Position numbers and translations under genes: made by a program | Notes under the pieces: model-generated | Told to the model about the DNA's origin: nothing | Databases searched by the model: none | What the model saw: the letters and a program-made list of their open reading frames with translations, nothing else | Shown here: positions 1 through 11,600 of the stretch, one piece after another | Layout: every line of letters starts with the position of its first letter | Position numbering within the stretch: position 1 is the stretch's first letter | Assembly: GCF_008728515.1 (NCBI RefSeq) | Contig: NC_044995.1 | Location: 37,349,542 to 37,413,541 of the forward strand | DNA: 64,000 nucleotides | Reading direction: 5' to 3' | From: Papio anubis | Lineage: Eukaryota > Chordata > Mammalia > Primates > Cercopithecidae

Positions 1-233
1 CTTGGCTTACTGCAAGCTCTGCCTCCCGGGTTCACGCCATTCTCCTGCCTCAGCCTCTGGAGTAGCTGGAACTACAGGCACCCACCAACACGCCCAGCTA
101 GTTTTTTGTATTTTTAGTAGAGACGGGGTTTCACTGTGTCAGCCAGGATGGTCTCGATCTCCTGACCTTGTGATCTGCCCGCCTCGGCCTCCCAAAGTGC
201 TGGGATTACAGGCATGAGCCACCACGCCTAGCC
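1..233 (-). mobile_element. Alu, cut by window edge
   Basis: Alu right and centre in reverse orientation, ending at the Alu head (CCACCACGCCTAGCC). Confidence 0.92.
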
Positions 234-241
234 TCTTTCCT

Positions 242-352
242 CTTTTTTTTTTTTTTTTTAAGAGACAGTCTCACTCTGTCACCCAGGCTGGAGTGCAGTG
301 GCATGAACGTGGCTCACTGCAGCCCCAACCGCCTGGGCTCAAGGAGGATCAC
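242..352 (-). mobile_element. Alu left-arm fragment
   Basis: Poly-T, then GAGACAGTCTCACTCTGTCA and the CAGGCTGGAGTGCAGTGG core, truncated. Confidence 0.8.
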
Positions 353-592
353 ATTTCAACATGAGATTTGGAGGGGACAAACATCCAAAGTATATCAAAC
401 TCCATGACATTCATACAATGACAAGATTGCCTAAGGAGACATTTCTCAACATGTCCCTGTCATTATGTGACCGAATGACTGTAACTCTTGTAAAGTTGGG
501 TGCAGTAACTGTTCAGTACGACTGTTTTTCTTTAGGACATTGTTTCTGTACTGGAAGGAAAGGAATTGGAGTGAAGCACAAGTGACTTCAGC
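353..592. other. Unique or very old repeat segment
   Basis: AT-rich sequence starting CAACATGAGATTTGGAGG, which resembles old LTR or L1 wording. The short open frame inside has no recognisable domain. Confidence 0.3.
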
Positions 593-896
593 CTTTTTTT
601 TTTTTTTTTTTTGAGACAGAGTTTCGTTCTTGTTGCCCAGGCTGGAGTGCAATAGTATGACCTTGGCTCATCACAACCTGCGCCTCCTGGGTTCAAGTGA
701 TTCTCCTGCCTCAGCCTCCCCCGAATAGCTGGGATTACAGGCATATGCCACCACAGCCGGCTAATTTTCTATTTTTAGTACAGACGGGATTTCTCCATGT
801 TGGTCAGGCTGGTCTTGAACTCCCAGCCTCAGGTGATCTGCCTGCCTCAGCCTCCCAAAGTGCTGGCATTACAGGCGTGAGCCTCCACACCCGGCC
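593..896 (-). mobile_element. Alu, full length
   Basis: Poly-T start, both Alu arms, ending CCCGGCC. Confidence 0.95.
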
Positions 897-935
897 GTGA
901 CTTTGACTTTAATCACAATGTGTTATTTATTCATT

Positions 936-2246
936 TATCTTACAGACTGGGTCTCACTCTTTCACCCAGGTTGGAGTGCAGTGGTGCAATCATAGCTCAC
1001 TGAAGCCTCAAACTCCTGGGCTCGAGCAATCCTCCTGCCTCAGCCTCCCGAGTAGCTGGGAGTACAGGTATCAGCCACCATGCTTGGCTAATTTTTATTT
1101 TATTTTTATTTTTATTTTTACTTTTTGTAGAGATGAGGGTCTCACTATGTTTTTTTTTTTTTTTTGGGGGCGGTCTCGGCTCTAATAAGCCAGGCTGGGT
1201 ACGGTGGCAGTCTCAGCTCACTGCAAGCTCAGCCTCCGGTTCCGCCATTCTCCTGCCTCAGCCTCCCGGTAGCTGGGACTGCGGCATCGCCACCTGCAGC
1301 CGGCTATTTTTTGTATTTTTTAGTAGAGCGGGGTTTCACCGTGTTAGCCAGGATGGTCTCGATCTCCTGACCTCGTGATCCGCCCGTCTCGGCCTCCCAA
1401 AGTCACTGGATTACAAGCTTGAGCCACGGCCACTCACTATGTTTTTATTTTATTTTATTTTATTTTTTTTTTTTTGAGGCGGAGTCACCAGCTCTGTCGC
1501 CAGGCTGGAGTGCAGTGGCGGATCTCAGCTCACTGCAAGCTCAGCCTCCGGGGTTGGCGCCGTTCTCCTGCCTCAGCCTCCCGAGAGTAGCTGGGACTGG
1601 CCTGCCACCTAAGCCCAGCTAGTTTTGTATTTTTTTTTTTTTTAGTAGAGACAGGGTTTCACCGTATTAGCCAGGATGGTCTCGATCTCCTGACCTCATG
1701 ATCCGCCCGTCTCGGCCTCCCAAAGTGCTGGGATTACAGGCTTGAGCCAGCGTGCCGGCCTTTTCTCTTCTTTTCTTTTCTTTGAGACAGGGTCTCACTG
1801 TTCTTCAAGCTGAGTGCAGTAGGTGAGATCATGGCTCACTGCAGCCTCAGCCTTCCAGGCTCAAGTGATCCTCCTACCTCAGCCCTCTGAGTAGCTGTGA
1901 CTACAGGCATGCACCACTATGCCTGGCTAATTTTTATTTATTTATTTTATTTTATTTATTTTTTTTTTTTTTGAGACAGAGTCTCTCCCTGTTGTCCAGG
2001 CTGGAGCGCAGTGGCATGATCTCAGCTCACTACAACCTCCGACTCCCGGGTTCACGCCATTCTGCTGCCTCAGCCTCCCAAGTACCTGGGATTACAGGCA
2101 TACACCACCATGCCCAGCTAATTTTTGTTTTTTGCAGAAACAGAGTTTCGCCATCTTGGCCAGAGTGGTCTAGAACTCCTGACCTCAGGTGATCCGCACA
2201 TGACTCAAAGTCGTGGGATTACAGGCGTGAGCCACTGCGCCCGGCC
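936..2246 (-). mobile_element. Cluster of five reverse Alus, some nested
   Basis: Left arm 936-1149, interrupted by an indel-rich Alu 1150-1432 flanked by CTCACTATG on both sides; then 1453-1760 (indel-rich), 1761-1930 (arm) and 1957-2246 (full). Confidence 0.85.
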
Positions 2247-2305
2247 AGTCTTTTGCTTTTTAGGCATTCAGATAAGCAAGCTTAAAATTTTTTAAATATA
2301 TTTCA

Positions 2306-2638
2306 GGCCGGGCACAGCAGCTCACACCTGTAATCCCAGCACTTTGAGAGGCCAAGGCAGGCAGATCACCTGAGGTCAGGAGTTTGAGACCAACCCTGAT
2401 AGCGATAAGCGAAAACCTGTCTTACTAAAATGCACAAAAAAAAAAAAAAAAAAATAGCCATACATGGTGGCGAGCGCCTGTAATCCCAGCTACTCTCAGG
2501 AGGCTGAGGCAGGAGAATTGCATGAACCGGAGGCGGAGGTTGCGGTCTTGAGATGTAGATTGCCACCGCCTCCAGCCTGGGTGACAGAGTGAGATTCCAT
2601 CTCAAAATAAATAAATAAATAAATAATAAAAATAAAAT
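2306..2638 (+). mobile_element. Alu
   Basis: GGCCGGGCACAGCAGCTCAC head, tail of AAATA repeats. Confidence 0.93.
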
Positions 2639-2701
2639 TTTTATATCTTTCGTGTGCAGGAAGAGCAAAAATAATAATTTTTAAAAATATCTTAAGCGAT
2701 T

Positions 2702-2988
2702 CTTTTTTTTTTTTGAGGCAGTCTTGCGCTGTAATCACCCAGGCTGGAGTGCAGTGGCCCGATCTCGGCTCACTGCAAGCTCCATGCTCCCAGGTTCAGG
2801 CCATTCTCCTGCCTCAGCCTCCGAGTAGCTGGGACTACAGGCCGCCACCACGCCCGGCTTCGTTTTGTATTTTTTAGTAGAGGCGGGGTTTCACCATGTT
2901 AGCCAGGATGGTCTCGATCTCCTGACCTGAATCCGCCGCCTCGGCCTCCCAAAGTGCTGGGATTACAGGCTTGAGCCACAGCTTGACC
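2702..2988 (-). mobile_element. Alu, indel-rich
   Basis: Poly-T then GAGGCAGTCTTGCGCTG; ends in a degraded head. Confidence 0.88.
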
Positions 2989-3230
2989 ATCTTCGCTTGA
3001 TTCTGGGGGATGAATCAAGCTGATATGAAAAATGTTAACATTTGTTAATCTTGGATTGTGGGTGTAAGTTAGGAGGCTCTGATCTGTTCTGCATTTAACA
3101 TTTGTTTTTATTTTGTTGAAGAAGAAAACAGAAGCTCCTCCTGTCTGCATGGATGGTAGGTGAGCTGGGGATGTTTTCCTGTTTTCTCAGACCTCTCAAC
3201 TGGACTTAACTGGGTTTGACAGTCTCTTCT

Positions 3231-3524
3231 ATTTATTTATTTACTTTTGAGATGGAGTCTTGCTCTGTAGCCCAGCCTAGAGCGTGATGGCACGCTTTCG
3301 GCTCGCTGCAACCTCTGCCCCCCAGGTTCAAGCAATTCTCCTGCCTCAGCCTCTCGAGTAGCTGAGATTACAGGTGCCTGCCACCATGCCTGGTTAATTT
3401 TTATATTTTTAGTAGAGACAGGACACATTGGCCAGGCTGGTCTCGAACTCCTGACCTCAAGTTATCTACCCGCCTCAGCCTCCCAAAGTGGTGGGATTAC
3501 AGGCGTGAGCCATCGTGCCCAGCC
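3231..3524 (-). mobile_element. Alu with target-site duplication
   Basis: Flanked by TGACAGTCTCTTCTAT copies near 3217 and 3525. Confidence 0.93.
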
Positions 3525-3694
3525 TGACAGTCTCTTCTATTACTCAATACAGACAATCCATGATACTCCAAAATTGCCTTCACCTGCTTTGCTGGGGCAT
3601 TTTTTTTCTCTCCTTAGGGACTGGTTTTCCCCAGGTTTCCAAGTTGCCTGACCTTGGTCTCTCTCTCCACCTTTGCACGGTGCATTCCAACAGT

Positions 3695-3835
3695 GGGAGA
3701 TGGCCTGGGCTTGGATCCCTGCCAGCTGTGTGACCTTGGGCCTCAGATTAATGTGCTCTGAGCTTTACTTCACACACCTGACCACGAATATGCTAATGCC
3801 CTCATGTCATCCGCTTCACTTAAGGATTAAATCTG
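3695..3835 (-). mobile_element. MIR fragment
   Basis: Contains the reverse MIR core TGTGTGACCTTGGGCCTCAG. Confidence 0.6.
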
Positions 3836-3845
3836 TTTTTAATTT

Positions 3846-4154
3846 TAATATTATTTTATTTTATTTTATTTTTATTTTTATTTTTTGAGATGGAGTCTCG
3901 CTCTGTCCCCCAGGCTGGAGTGCAGTGGTGTGATCTCGGCTCACTGCAAGCTCTGCCTCCCGGGTTCACACCATTCTCCTGCCTCAGCCTCCTGAGTAGC
4001 TGGGACTACAGGCGCCCGCCACCTGCCCGGCTGATTTTTTGTACTTTTAGTAGAGACGGAGTTTCACCGTGGTCTTGATCTCCTGACCTTGTGATCCGCC
4101 CGCCTCGGCCTCCCAAAGTGCTGGGATTACAGGCGTGAGCCACCGCACCCGGCC
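3846..4154 (-). mobile_element. Alu
   Basis: TTTTA-rich tail, complete dimer, ends ACCCGGCC. Confidence 0.94.
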
Positions 4155-5113
4155 TATTATTTTATTTTTGTATGTGTGAGACAGAGTCTCCTTCTGTTGC
4201 CCAGGCTGCAGTGCAGTGGCACAATCACAGCTCACTGTGGTCTTGAGCTCCTGGGCTCAAATAATCCATCCACCTCACCCTCCACCTCACCCTACTGAGT
4301 AGCTGGAACTACAGGTGTGCAACACCACACCTAGTTAATTTTTTCTTTTTCTTTTCTTTTTATTATTACTATTTTTTGAGACGGAGTTTTGCTCTTGTTG
4401 CCCAGGCTGGAGTGCAATGGCATGATCTCAGCTCACCTCAACCTCCACCTCCCGGGTTCAAGCGATTCTCCTGCCTCAGCCTCCTCCTGAGTAGCTGGGA
4501 TTACAGGCATGCGCCACCATGCCCAACTAATTTTGTATTTTTAGTAGGGGTTTCTCCATGTTGATCAGATTGGTCTTGAACTCCCGACCTCAGGTGATCC
4601 ACCTGCCTCGGCCTCCCAAGGTGCTGGGATTACAGGCACGAGTCACTGTGCCTGGCTTTTCATCTTTGAAACTGAGTCTCACTCTGTCGCCCAGGGTGGA
4701 ATGCAGTGGCGTGATCTTGGCTCACTGCAACCTCCACCTCCCAGGTTCAAGCGATTTTCCTGGCCCAGCTTCCAGAGTAGCTGGGATTACAGGCATGTGC
4801 CACCATGCCTGGCTAATTTTTTTTTTTTTTTGAGATGGGGTCTCACTCTGTTGCTTAGGCTGGAGTGCAAGGGTGCGATCTCGGCTCAGGGTAACCTCCG
4901 CCTACTGGGTTCAAGTGATTATCCTGCGTCAGCCTCCCGAGTAGCTGGGATTACAGGTGCCCGCAACCATGCCCAGCTAATTTTTTGTAGTTTTAGTAGA
5001 GACGGGGTTTCACTACATTGGCCATGCTGGTCTCTAACTCCTGACCTCAGGTGATCTGCCCACCTCGGCCTCTCAAAGTGCTGGGATTACAGGCATAAGT
5101 CACCGCGCTGGCC
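4155..5113 (-). mobile_element. Four reverse Alus head to tail
   Basis: Arm 4155-4344, full 4372-4656, partial 4657-4818, and a full copy 4819-5113 that interrupts the preceding one. Confidence 0.88.
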
Positions 5114-5171
5114 TTTGGTAGGAAAATTGAAGAGGGTGGCAAAAACTTAAGATACACAAAATGTTTGTACA

Positions 5172-5286
5172 ATTTTTTTATCTTTTTATTTTTTATTTTT
5201 TGAGATAGGGTCTTGCTATGTTGCCCAAGGTGGTCTGGAATTCCTGGTCTCAAGCGATCTTTCTGCTTCAGCTTCCTGAGTAGCCC
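5172..5286 (-). mobile_element. Alu fragment
   Basis: GAGATAGGGTCTTGCTATG start, truncated at GAGTAGCC. Confidence 0.75.
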
Positions 5287-5315
5287 CAAATAGCCAATAG
5301 TTATTGTTGTTTTTT

Positions 5316-5602
5316 GTTTTGAGACGGAGTCTTGGCTCTGTCACCCAGGCAGGAGTGCAATGGCACAATCTCGGCTCACTGCAACCTCCACCTCCCGGGT
5401 TCAAGCATTTCTCCTGCCTCAGCCTCCCAAGTAGCTGGGATTACAGGTATGTGCCACCACGCCCAGCTACTTTTGCATTTTTAGTACAGACAGGGTTTCT
5501 CCATGTTGGTTAGGCTGGTCTCAAACTCCTGATCTCAAGTGAACCGCCCTCCTTGGTCTCCCAAAGTCCTGGGATTATAGGCGGGAGCCATAGTACCTGG
5601 CT
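5316..5602 (-). mobile_element. Alu
   Basis: GAGACGGAGTCTTGGCTCTG start, complete dimer. Confidence 0.93.
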
Positions 5603-5628
5603 GATCCTTTCTTTACTTGGCATTTCTT

Positions 5629-5924
5629 TTTTTTTTTTTTTTGAGACAGAGTGTTGCTCTGTCACCCAGGCTGGAGTGCAGTGGCGCGATCTCGGCTCAC
5701 TGCAAGCTCCGCCTCCCAGGTTCATGCCATTCTCCTGCCTCAGCTTCCCAAGTAGCTGGGACTACAGGCGCCCGCCACCACGCCCGGCTAATTTTTGTGT
5801 TTTTAGTAGAGATGGGGTTTCACCATGTTGGCCAGGGTGGTCTTAAACTCCTGACCTCAGGTAATCCATCCACTTTGGCCCCACAAAGTGCTGCAATTAC
5901 AGGTGTCAGCCACCACGCTCGGCC
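5629..5924 (-). mobile_element. Alu
   Basis: Poly-T, AluY/S-type dimer ending GCTCGGCC. Confidence 0.93.
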
Positions 5925-6056
5925 TGCAAAACCCTACCTTCACAAAGTTTTTAAAAATTAGCTGGGCATGATAGGTAACAAGAGTCACACCCTGAAGAAG
6001 GAAAGAAGAAAGTGGAGGGAGAGAGGGAGGAAGATAGGAAAATAAATCTGCCAGGG

Positions 6057-6142
6057 TCTAATGAAGCTCAGTGACGATGCCACCATGCTACTCCTAGGAT
6101 CTAATGAAGCTCAGTGACGATGCCACCATGCTACTCCTAGGT
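6057..6142. repeat. 43-bp exact tandem duplication
   Basis: TCTAATGAAGCTCAGTGACG and the next 22 bases occur twice with period 43, at 6057 and 6100. Confidence 0.93.
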
Positions 6143-6755
6143 ATTTAAAAGAAATGAAAATTTATCTTCCCCAAAATACTCTTACAGTACAAGTTTATTA
6201 ACAGTGGCCAAAGACCAGAAACAATCAATTAGCCAAGAACAGGTGGGTGAAACTATATTGGCTACATTACAGTATAGCCACACAATGAAATACCACTCAG
6301 CAATGAAAACGAGCTGTTGATATCCCCAGAACACAGACAACTCTCAAAAACACTTTGTTGGGCCCAGGCATAATGGCTGATGTAATCCTAGCACTTTGGG
6401 AGGCTGAGATGGGCAGATCACATGAGGCCAGGAGTTCGAGACCAGCCTGGCCAACATGGCGAAACCCCGTCTCTACTAAAAATATGAAAATTAGGTGGCG
6501 GGCGCCTGCAGTCCCAGCTACTCAGGAGGCTGAGGCAGGAGAATTGCTTGAACCCGAGAGGCGGAGGTTGCGGTGAGCACAGATCGCGCCACTGCACTCC
6601 AGCCTGGGTGACAGCCAGACTCCGTCTCAAAAAAAAAAAAAAAAGTTTTGTTGAGCAAAAGTCAGACACAAAAGACAACCTATTGCATGCTTCTACTTAT
6701 GTTAAATTCAAGGAGACAAAACTATCATGGAGTGATAGAAATCCAAATACTGCAA
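6143..6755 (+). mobile_element. Old L1 3' fragment interrupted by an Alu
   Basis: Degraded L1 ORF2-end wording (ATACCACTCAGCAATGAAAA) before the Alu and CTATTGCATGCTTCTACTTA after it. Confidence 0.6.
6360..6645 (+). mobile_element. Alu
   Basis: Complete dimer with poly-A, inserted in the L1 remnant. Confidence 0.93.
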
Positions 6756-6849
6756 AATGTTCTCTCCACTCGAATCATTCCAAGATCCCTATTCTTTTTC
6801 AGAGCCTCCACTGTGGAGGACCCCAGGCCGCAGATTGATGGCAACTGGG

Positions 6850-7289
6850 ATAGTTCCGGTTTCAGCGCCCAGCGCAGAAGCCACGCTTCGAAAGGGTGGG
6901 GCACACGCCAAGGGGCAACCATCTGGTCTTCAGTTATCAGTACTAAACATGGCGGCTCCCACCGAGCACCACACCCAGATCACGAGACCACGCGCTGCCG
7001 GCCCCAGTCTGTCGGCTCACTGGGGCGCGCCTACTTTTAGATTGACCAATGAACGCGAGGCGTAAGGCACGCCCTCTTTCTTCCCGTCTCCGCCAATAAT
7101 CTCCCGCTCCCTTCCACAGGACCCAATCACTGCTTCAGCCTCTCTTGAATGAAAAGGCAGCGGTCCATTGAGCAGCGCAGCAGCCCGACGCAAGAGGCAG
7201 GAAGCGCGGCAGCTCGTGTCTGAGCGCCCGGCGGAAAACCGAAGTCAGAAGGCTCTCTTAGCAGCACGCGGAGAAGAACGGGGAGCTCG
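6850..7289 (+). promoter_or_regulatory. DDX39A: DDX39A CpG-rich promoter with three CCAAT boxes
   Basis: The Alu-free segment before exon 1 is GC- and CpG-rich and has no TATA box. Three same-strand CCAAT motifs lie at 7046-7050, 7093-7097 and 7123-7127, a spacing typical of NF-Y-driven promoters of proliferation genes. A YY1-like ATGGCGGC lies at about 6950. CpG richness continues into intron 1 to about 7650. Promoter function is inferred from composition and position. Confidence 0.8.
7185..7289 (+). other. DDX39A: DDX39A non-coding exon 1 (5' UTR)
   Basis: A good donor (AGCTCG then GTGAGC) ends this GC-rich leader at 7289. It would join the exon at 12992, which has only CATC before the ATG. 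The 5' end is estimated from the CCAAT boxes and is uncertain by tens of bases. Confidence 0.65.
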
Positions 7290-7790
7290 GTGAGCCGCGG
7301 ATCCCGGGCGCGGGGCAGCGGTGTGGGGACGTCTGACCTGAGAGCGAGAGGACTAGGGGAGACGTTGGGAGCTAAGGGGAGGAGGAGAAAGGGTCGCGAG
7401 ACGAGGGGGGGCAGGGCGGTTGGTGTGGTAGAGCGCTGTGTGTTGGCCGTTGCGGACCGGGGCGCATGCGCTAGGGGTGGGCCGGCCGTTGGCGCGCGGG
7501 GCTCGGGGCCGGCTTCTGGGAGGGGCTGTCATGGCCGACGGCGCTCCGAGTCCCACTTGGAGTCCGTCAGTCCGTCCGAATAGACCCCACGGCGGCCTGG
7601 GGCCATTTGGAGAGGGACGAGGGGGTGACGCCGGGGTCTGGGGCCTGGGTGGGAGAAGTCGGAGCTTCCAGTTTTCAGGGGTTTTGGGTCCGAGGGACTT
7701 GACCCTTTTCCCAGTTTACTTTCTTCTTGGTCTACTTTTTACGGGATTCGGGGTTCTGAGATTTGGGGCACATAAGACTTTCTTTTGGAA

Positions 7791-8089
7791 GGCCGGGCGC
7801 GGTGGCTCTTGTAATCTCAGCACTTTGGGAGAGACCAAGGAGGGCAGATCCCTTGAGGTCAGGAGTTCGAGGCGAGCCTGGCCAACATGGTGAAACTCCG
7901 TCTCTACTAAAAAAAAAAAAAAAAAAGCCGAGCGTGGTGGCGGGCGCCTGTAGTCCTAGCTACGCGGGAGGCTGAGGCACGAGAATCGCTTGAACCCGGG
8001 AGGCAGAGGTTACAGTGAGCCGAGATGGCGACACTGCACTCCAGCCTGGGTGACAGAGCGAGATTCTGCCTCAAAAAAAGAAAAAAAGA
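7791..8089 (+). mobile_element. Alu with target-site duplication
   Basis: GGCCGGGCGCGG head; flanks AGACTTTCTTTTGGAA and AGACTTTGTTTTGGAA are the duplicated target with one change. Confidence 0.94.
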
Positions 8090-8388
8090 CTTTGTTTTGG
8101 AAATAGGAGTCCCCAGGTGGGAATAAACTCCGGGGTGGAAAGCCTGCCTGGGGACACTTGAGGGTAAATGGGTGTACGTGGCGTGTCTGGGTTGTGAGTT
8201 CCCTGCTGTCACCTTTCAAGTTCATCCGCTTCTGGCGCCTCGGCGGTCGTGGCCACCCACTTTGGGCGGGGAAAACCCCGCCGGATCCTGTTTTGAGTTT
8301 TCGATGCTGCCCAGCCCGGTTTCTCGAAAGTTTTGTGTGTTAACGGATTCAGGTTGCCCCCATTTATGTTTCTCTGTCTCTCTCTCTT

Positions 8389-8627
8389 TTTTTTTTTTTT
8401 TGAGACAGTCTCGCTCTGTCGCCCAGGCTGGAGTGCAGTGGCACTATCTCCGCTCACTGCAACCTCCCGGGTTCAAGCAAGCACATCCGGCTAATTTTTG
8501 TATTTGTAGTAGAGACGGGGTTTCACCATATTGGCCAGGCTTGTCTCTTAATTCCTGACCTCAAGTGATACGCCCGCTTCGCCTCCCAAAGTGCTGGGAT
8601 TACAAGTGTGAGCCACCACGCCCGGCC
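8389..8627 (-). mobile_element. Alu with internal deletion
   Basis: Poly-T start, missing part of the first arm, ends CCCGGCC. Confidence 0.9.
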
Positions 8628-8631
8628 CCAA

Positions 8632-8940
8632 TTTCTTTTTTTACGATTATTTTTCTTGAGAAAGGGTCTCCCTCTGTCTCCCAGGCTGGAATGCCGTGGC
8701 GCCATCACTGGCAGCCTCGATCTCCTGGCTCAAGCGATCCTCCCCGGCACAGCCTTCCAAGTAGCTGGGACTACAGGCCCATGCCACCAGACCCAGCTAA
8801 TTTTTTTAAAAAAATTGTTTTTGTATAGACGAGGTCTCAACTTATTGTCCAGGTTGGTCTCGAACTCCTGGGCTTAAGCCATCCGCCCACCCTGGCTTCT
8901 CAAAGTGCTGGGATTACAGAAGTGAGCACCATGCCCGGCC
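8632..8940 (-). mobile_element. Alu (J-like, diverged)
   Basis: AAAGGGTCTCCCTCTGTCTC start, ends CCCGGCC. Confidence 0.9.
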
Positions 8941-9285
8941 TGCCGCAAATTTCTTTCCCCACCAGCAAAACAACTTTGCTTTATTTCCTTAAAATACAGC
9001 ATCTCTTGGCCACCTAGATGTGGAGCCCGGAATAGACTGTGGCTCTTCTCTACCCATGGATTGCTCAGGGGATGTTCCTGTCTTGTGGCATGTCCCACCC
9101 TTTCTTTCCTTACCTCATGCCCCTACCCTGGTTACTTCTCTTTCATTTGGTGACTGGTTTTCCCTGCTGCTGGTCTTAACCTCCCCCTTCATCTGTGGAG
9201 TAAATTACAGTACTCTTGGGCAGATCCTGATTGAGTGACTCAGCTCCAACCTAATTAGCAATTCCCTATTGCTTAGCAAGTACAC
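8941..9285. other. Unique sequence in intron 1
   Basis: No repeat, exon or RNA gene recognised. Confidence 0.5.
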
Positions 9286-9292
9286 ATGCCCA

Positions 9293-9603
9293 GGCTGGGC
9301 TTGGTGGGTGGCTCATGCCTGTAATCCCAGCACTTTGGGAGGCAGAGGCAGGAGGTTTGCTTGAGTCCAGGAGTTCACGACCAGCCTGGGAAACATGGTG
9401 AAACCCTGTCTCTACTAAAAATACAAAAATTAGCCACGCGTGGTGGCATGCACCTGTAGTCCCAGCTACACAGGAAGCTGAGGTGGGAGACTCACTGGGT
9501 CTGGGAGGTGGAAGCTCCAGTGAGCTATGATTGCACCACTGCACTCCACCCTGGGTGACAGAGCGAGACCCTGTCTCCAAAAAAAAAAGGAAAAAAAAAA
9601 AAA
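9293..9603 (+). mobile_element. Alu
   Basis: Complete dimer, A-rich tail; flanking ACATGCCC copies suggest the target-site duplication. Confidence 0.93.
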
Positions 9604-9859
9604 CATGCCCTGTGGCCGACCAGCTCTTCCAGCTTTCTCTTCTGCCCCGACGCCAGCCAGCTAGTCCTACTCTCCATACCCCAAAAGGCTCTGGTGGCTT
9701 TTGGACTGACCTTTCTTGGCTCATGTTTTCCCTGCTGCCTGGGAAGTGACCCCTTCAGATTGCCTGTTTGAAGGGTCAGATAAAGAAACCTGCTCAGCTC
9801 TGCCTGAACACCTTTATTCCAGTTCCATTTATTCAGCCTATGCTATGGAGTGCTCATTA

Positions 9860-10150
9860 GCTATTCTCACAGGGCAGGGCTGACTGGAAGCGGTGCTGTT
9901 TTATTTGGGGCTGTAAGGAAATGCCTTTCTGGAGCAAAGGAGGCCCGAAAGAAGTGGGGGATTTGTGACCCAGACAGCAGGAACAGCAAGTGCAAAGGTG
10001 CTGAGGTGTGTTTGAGACACAGTAGCAAGGCCGGTGAGTGAGGGGCAATGGGGGAGATGAGGTCTGAGTATAGAGGAGTCAGATCAGGAGGGGCCTGGTA
10101 GGCTGGCTATGTGGAAACTTGAGTTTTCTGAGCAGAGCAGTGATGTACTC
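9860..10150 (+). mobile_element. Diverged ancient interspersed repeat, family not assigned
   Basis: Phrases such as GTGCAAAGGTGCTGAGG and GGGGCCTGGTAGGC, continuing after the Alu at 10490-10600 with TCTTTCTGGCTGCTCTGGGG, resemble an old mammalian repeat. Similar wording recurs at 12540-12800. Boundaries are approximate. Confidence 0.4.
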
Positions 10151-10156
10151 AGGCTT

Positions 10157-10472
10157 TTTTTTTTTTTTTTAAATTTTTTTTTAAATTTTTTGAGATAGTC
10201 TTGCTCTGTCGCCCAGGCCGGAGGGCAGTGGTGTGATCTTGGCTCACTGCAACCTCTACCTCCTAGGTTCAAGTGATTCTCCTGCCTCAGCCTCCCAGGT
10301 AGCTGGAATTACAGGTGCCCGCCACCACACCTGGCAAATTTTTGGTATTTTTAGTAGAGACGGGGTTTCACCATGTTGGTCAGGCTGGTCCTGGACTCCT
10401 GACCTTAGGTGATCCGCCCGCCTCGGCCTCCCAAAGTGCTGGGATTACAAGCGTGAGCCACTGGGCCTGGCC
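10157..10472 (-). mobile_element. Alu
   Basis: T-rich tail, complete dimer ending CCTGGCC. Confidence 0.93.
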
Positions 10473-10589
10473 GTGACTTAGTTTGATAGGATCTTTCTGG
10501 CTGCTCTGGGGAGGGGCTGGGGGATGGCAACAGGGAAACCAGGGAGGAGGCTGTTGGCTTAATTCAGCCAAGAGATGATGGCTTCTGCA

Positions 10590-11290
10590 TGTCCAGCTGA
10601 CAGTGGTTAAGCAAAATGTAGTATATTGATGAGAAGGAACATTAGGTGACCATGGAAAGAAACAAGGCCGGGTGTGGTGGCTCACACCTGTAATCCCAGC
10701 CCTTTGGAAGGCCAAGGGGGGTGGATCGCCTGAGCCCGGAAGTTGGAGATCAGCCTGGGCAACATGGTGAAACCCCATCTCTGTTACAAATACAAAAATT
10801 AGTGGTGGTGGGTGCCTGTAGCTTCTGCTACTAGGGAGGCTGAGGTGGAAAGATCGCTTGATTGAGCCTAGGAGGCAGAGGTTGAAGTGAGCTTTGATTG
10901 GGCCGCTGTACTCCAGTCTGGGCAACAGAGCAAGACCTTGTCTCAAAGAGGGGGAAAAAAAAAGGGAGTGCTGATGATGTGCTGGAGCACATTGTGCTGA
11001 GTGAAGAAGCCAGACACAGAATGTCACGAATTGTAAGATTTCATTTATGTGAAATATCCACAACAACAAGCAAATCCATAGAAACAGAAAGCAGATTAGT
11101 GGTTGCCCGGGGCTGGGGTGGGGTATTTAGGGTATGGATGGGTAAAGGGTACAGGAGCTTTTATTTCAAGGTGATGAAGTATTCTAAAATTGCACGTGTG
11201 GTAGTGGTTGCACATGTTGGTTCTACACTAAAAACCACTGAATTGTCTGCTTTAAGTGGTGAGTTGTATAGCGTGTAAATATCTCTGTGA
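10590..11290 (+). mobile_element. Old L1 3' end, split by an Alu
   Basis: GAAGCCAGACACAGAATGTC, GTGGTTGCCCGGGGCTGGGG and the late ACCACTGAATTG are L1M-type ORF2-end/3' UTR wording. Confidence 0.75.
10666..10965 (+). mobile_element. Alu inside the L1
   Basis: GGCCGGGTGTGGTGGCTCAC head, A-rich tail. Confidence 0.92.
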
Positions 11291-11294
11291 AGTT

Positions 11295-11565
11295 TTTTTT
11301 TTTTTTTAGGCTGGAGTGAGGTGGCATGATTTTGGCTCATCACAACCTCCGCCTCCTGGGTTTAAGCGATTCTTGTGCAGCAGCTTCCCGAGTAGCTGGG
11401 ATTATAGGCGCCTGCCACCACACCTGACTAAATTTTTGTATTTTTAGTAGAGATGGGGTTTCACCATGTTGGTCAGGCTGGTCTGGAACTCCTGACTTAA
11501 GGTGACCCACCCGCCTTGGTCTCTCAAAGTGCTGAGATTACAGGCGTGAGCCCCCGCGCCTGGCC
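11295..11565 (-). mobile_element. Alu, slightly truncated
   Basis: Poly-T, lacking the GAGACGGAG stretch, ends CCTGGCC. Confidence 0.92.
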
Positions 11566-11600
11566 TGTAAAGCTGTTCTAATTGAAAATAATAATAACAA

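Noticed and set aside
6178..6350. Possible retroviral or functional L1 coding region
   Set aside because: Only degraded L1 3' wording, no open frame of meaningful length.
1..7000. Numerous 60-130 aa open frames in Alu-dense sequence
   Set aside because: They translate Alu dimers in one frame or another (recurring SPRLECSGAISAHC- or QAGVQWRDLGSLQ-like peptides) and are not genes.
6948..7065. Divergent short open frame starting ATGGCGGC upstream of DDX39A
   Set aside because: ATGGCGGC is better read as a YY1-like promoter motif; the frame is short and featureless.
10380..11069. 229-codon open frame on the - strand
   Set aside because: It crosses an Alu, unique sequence and a second Alu; most of the peptide is Alu translation and no start context or domain supports it.
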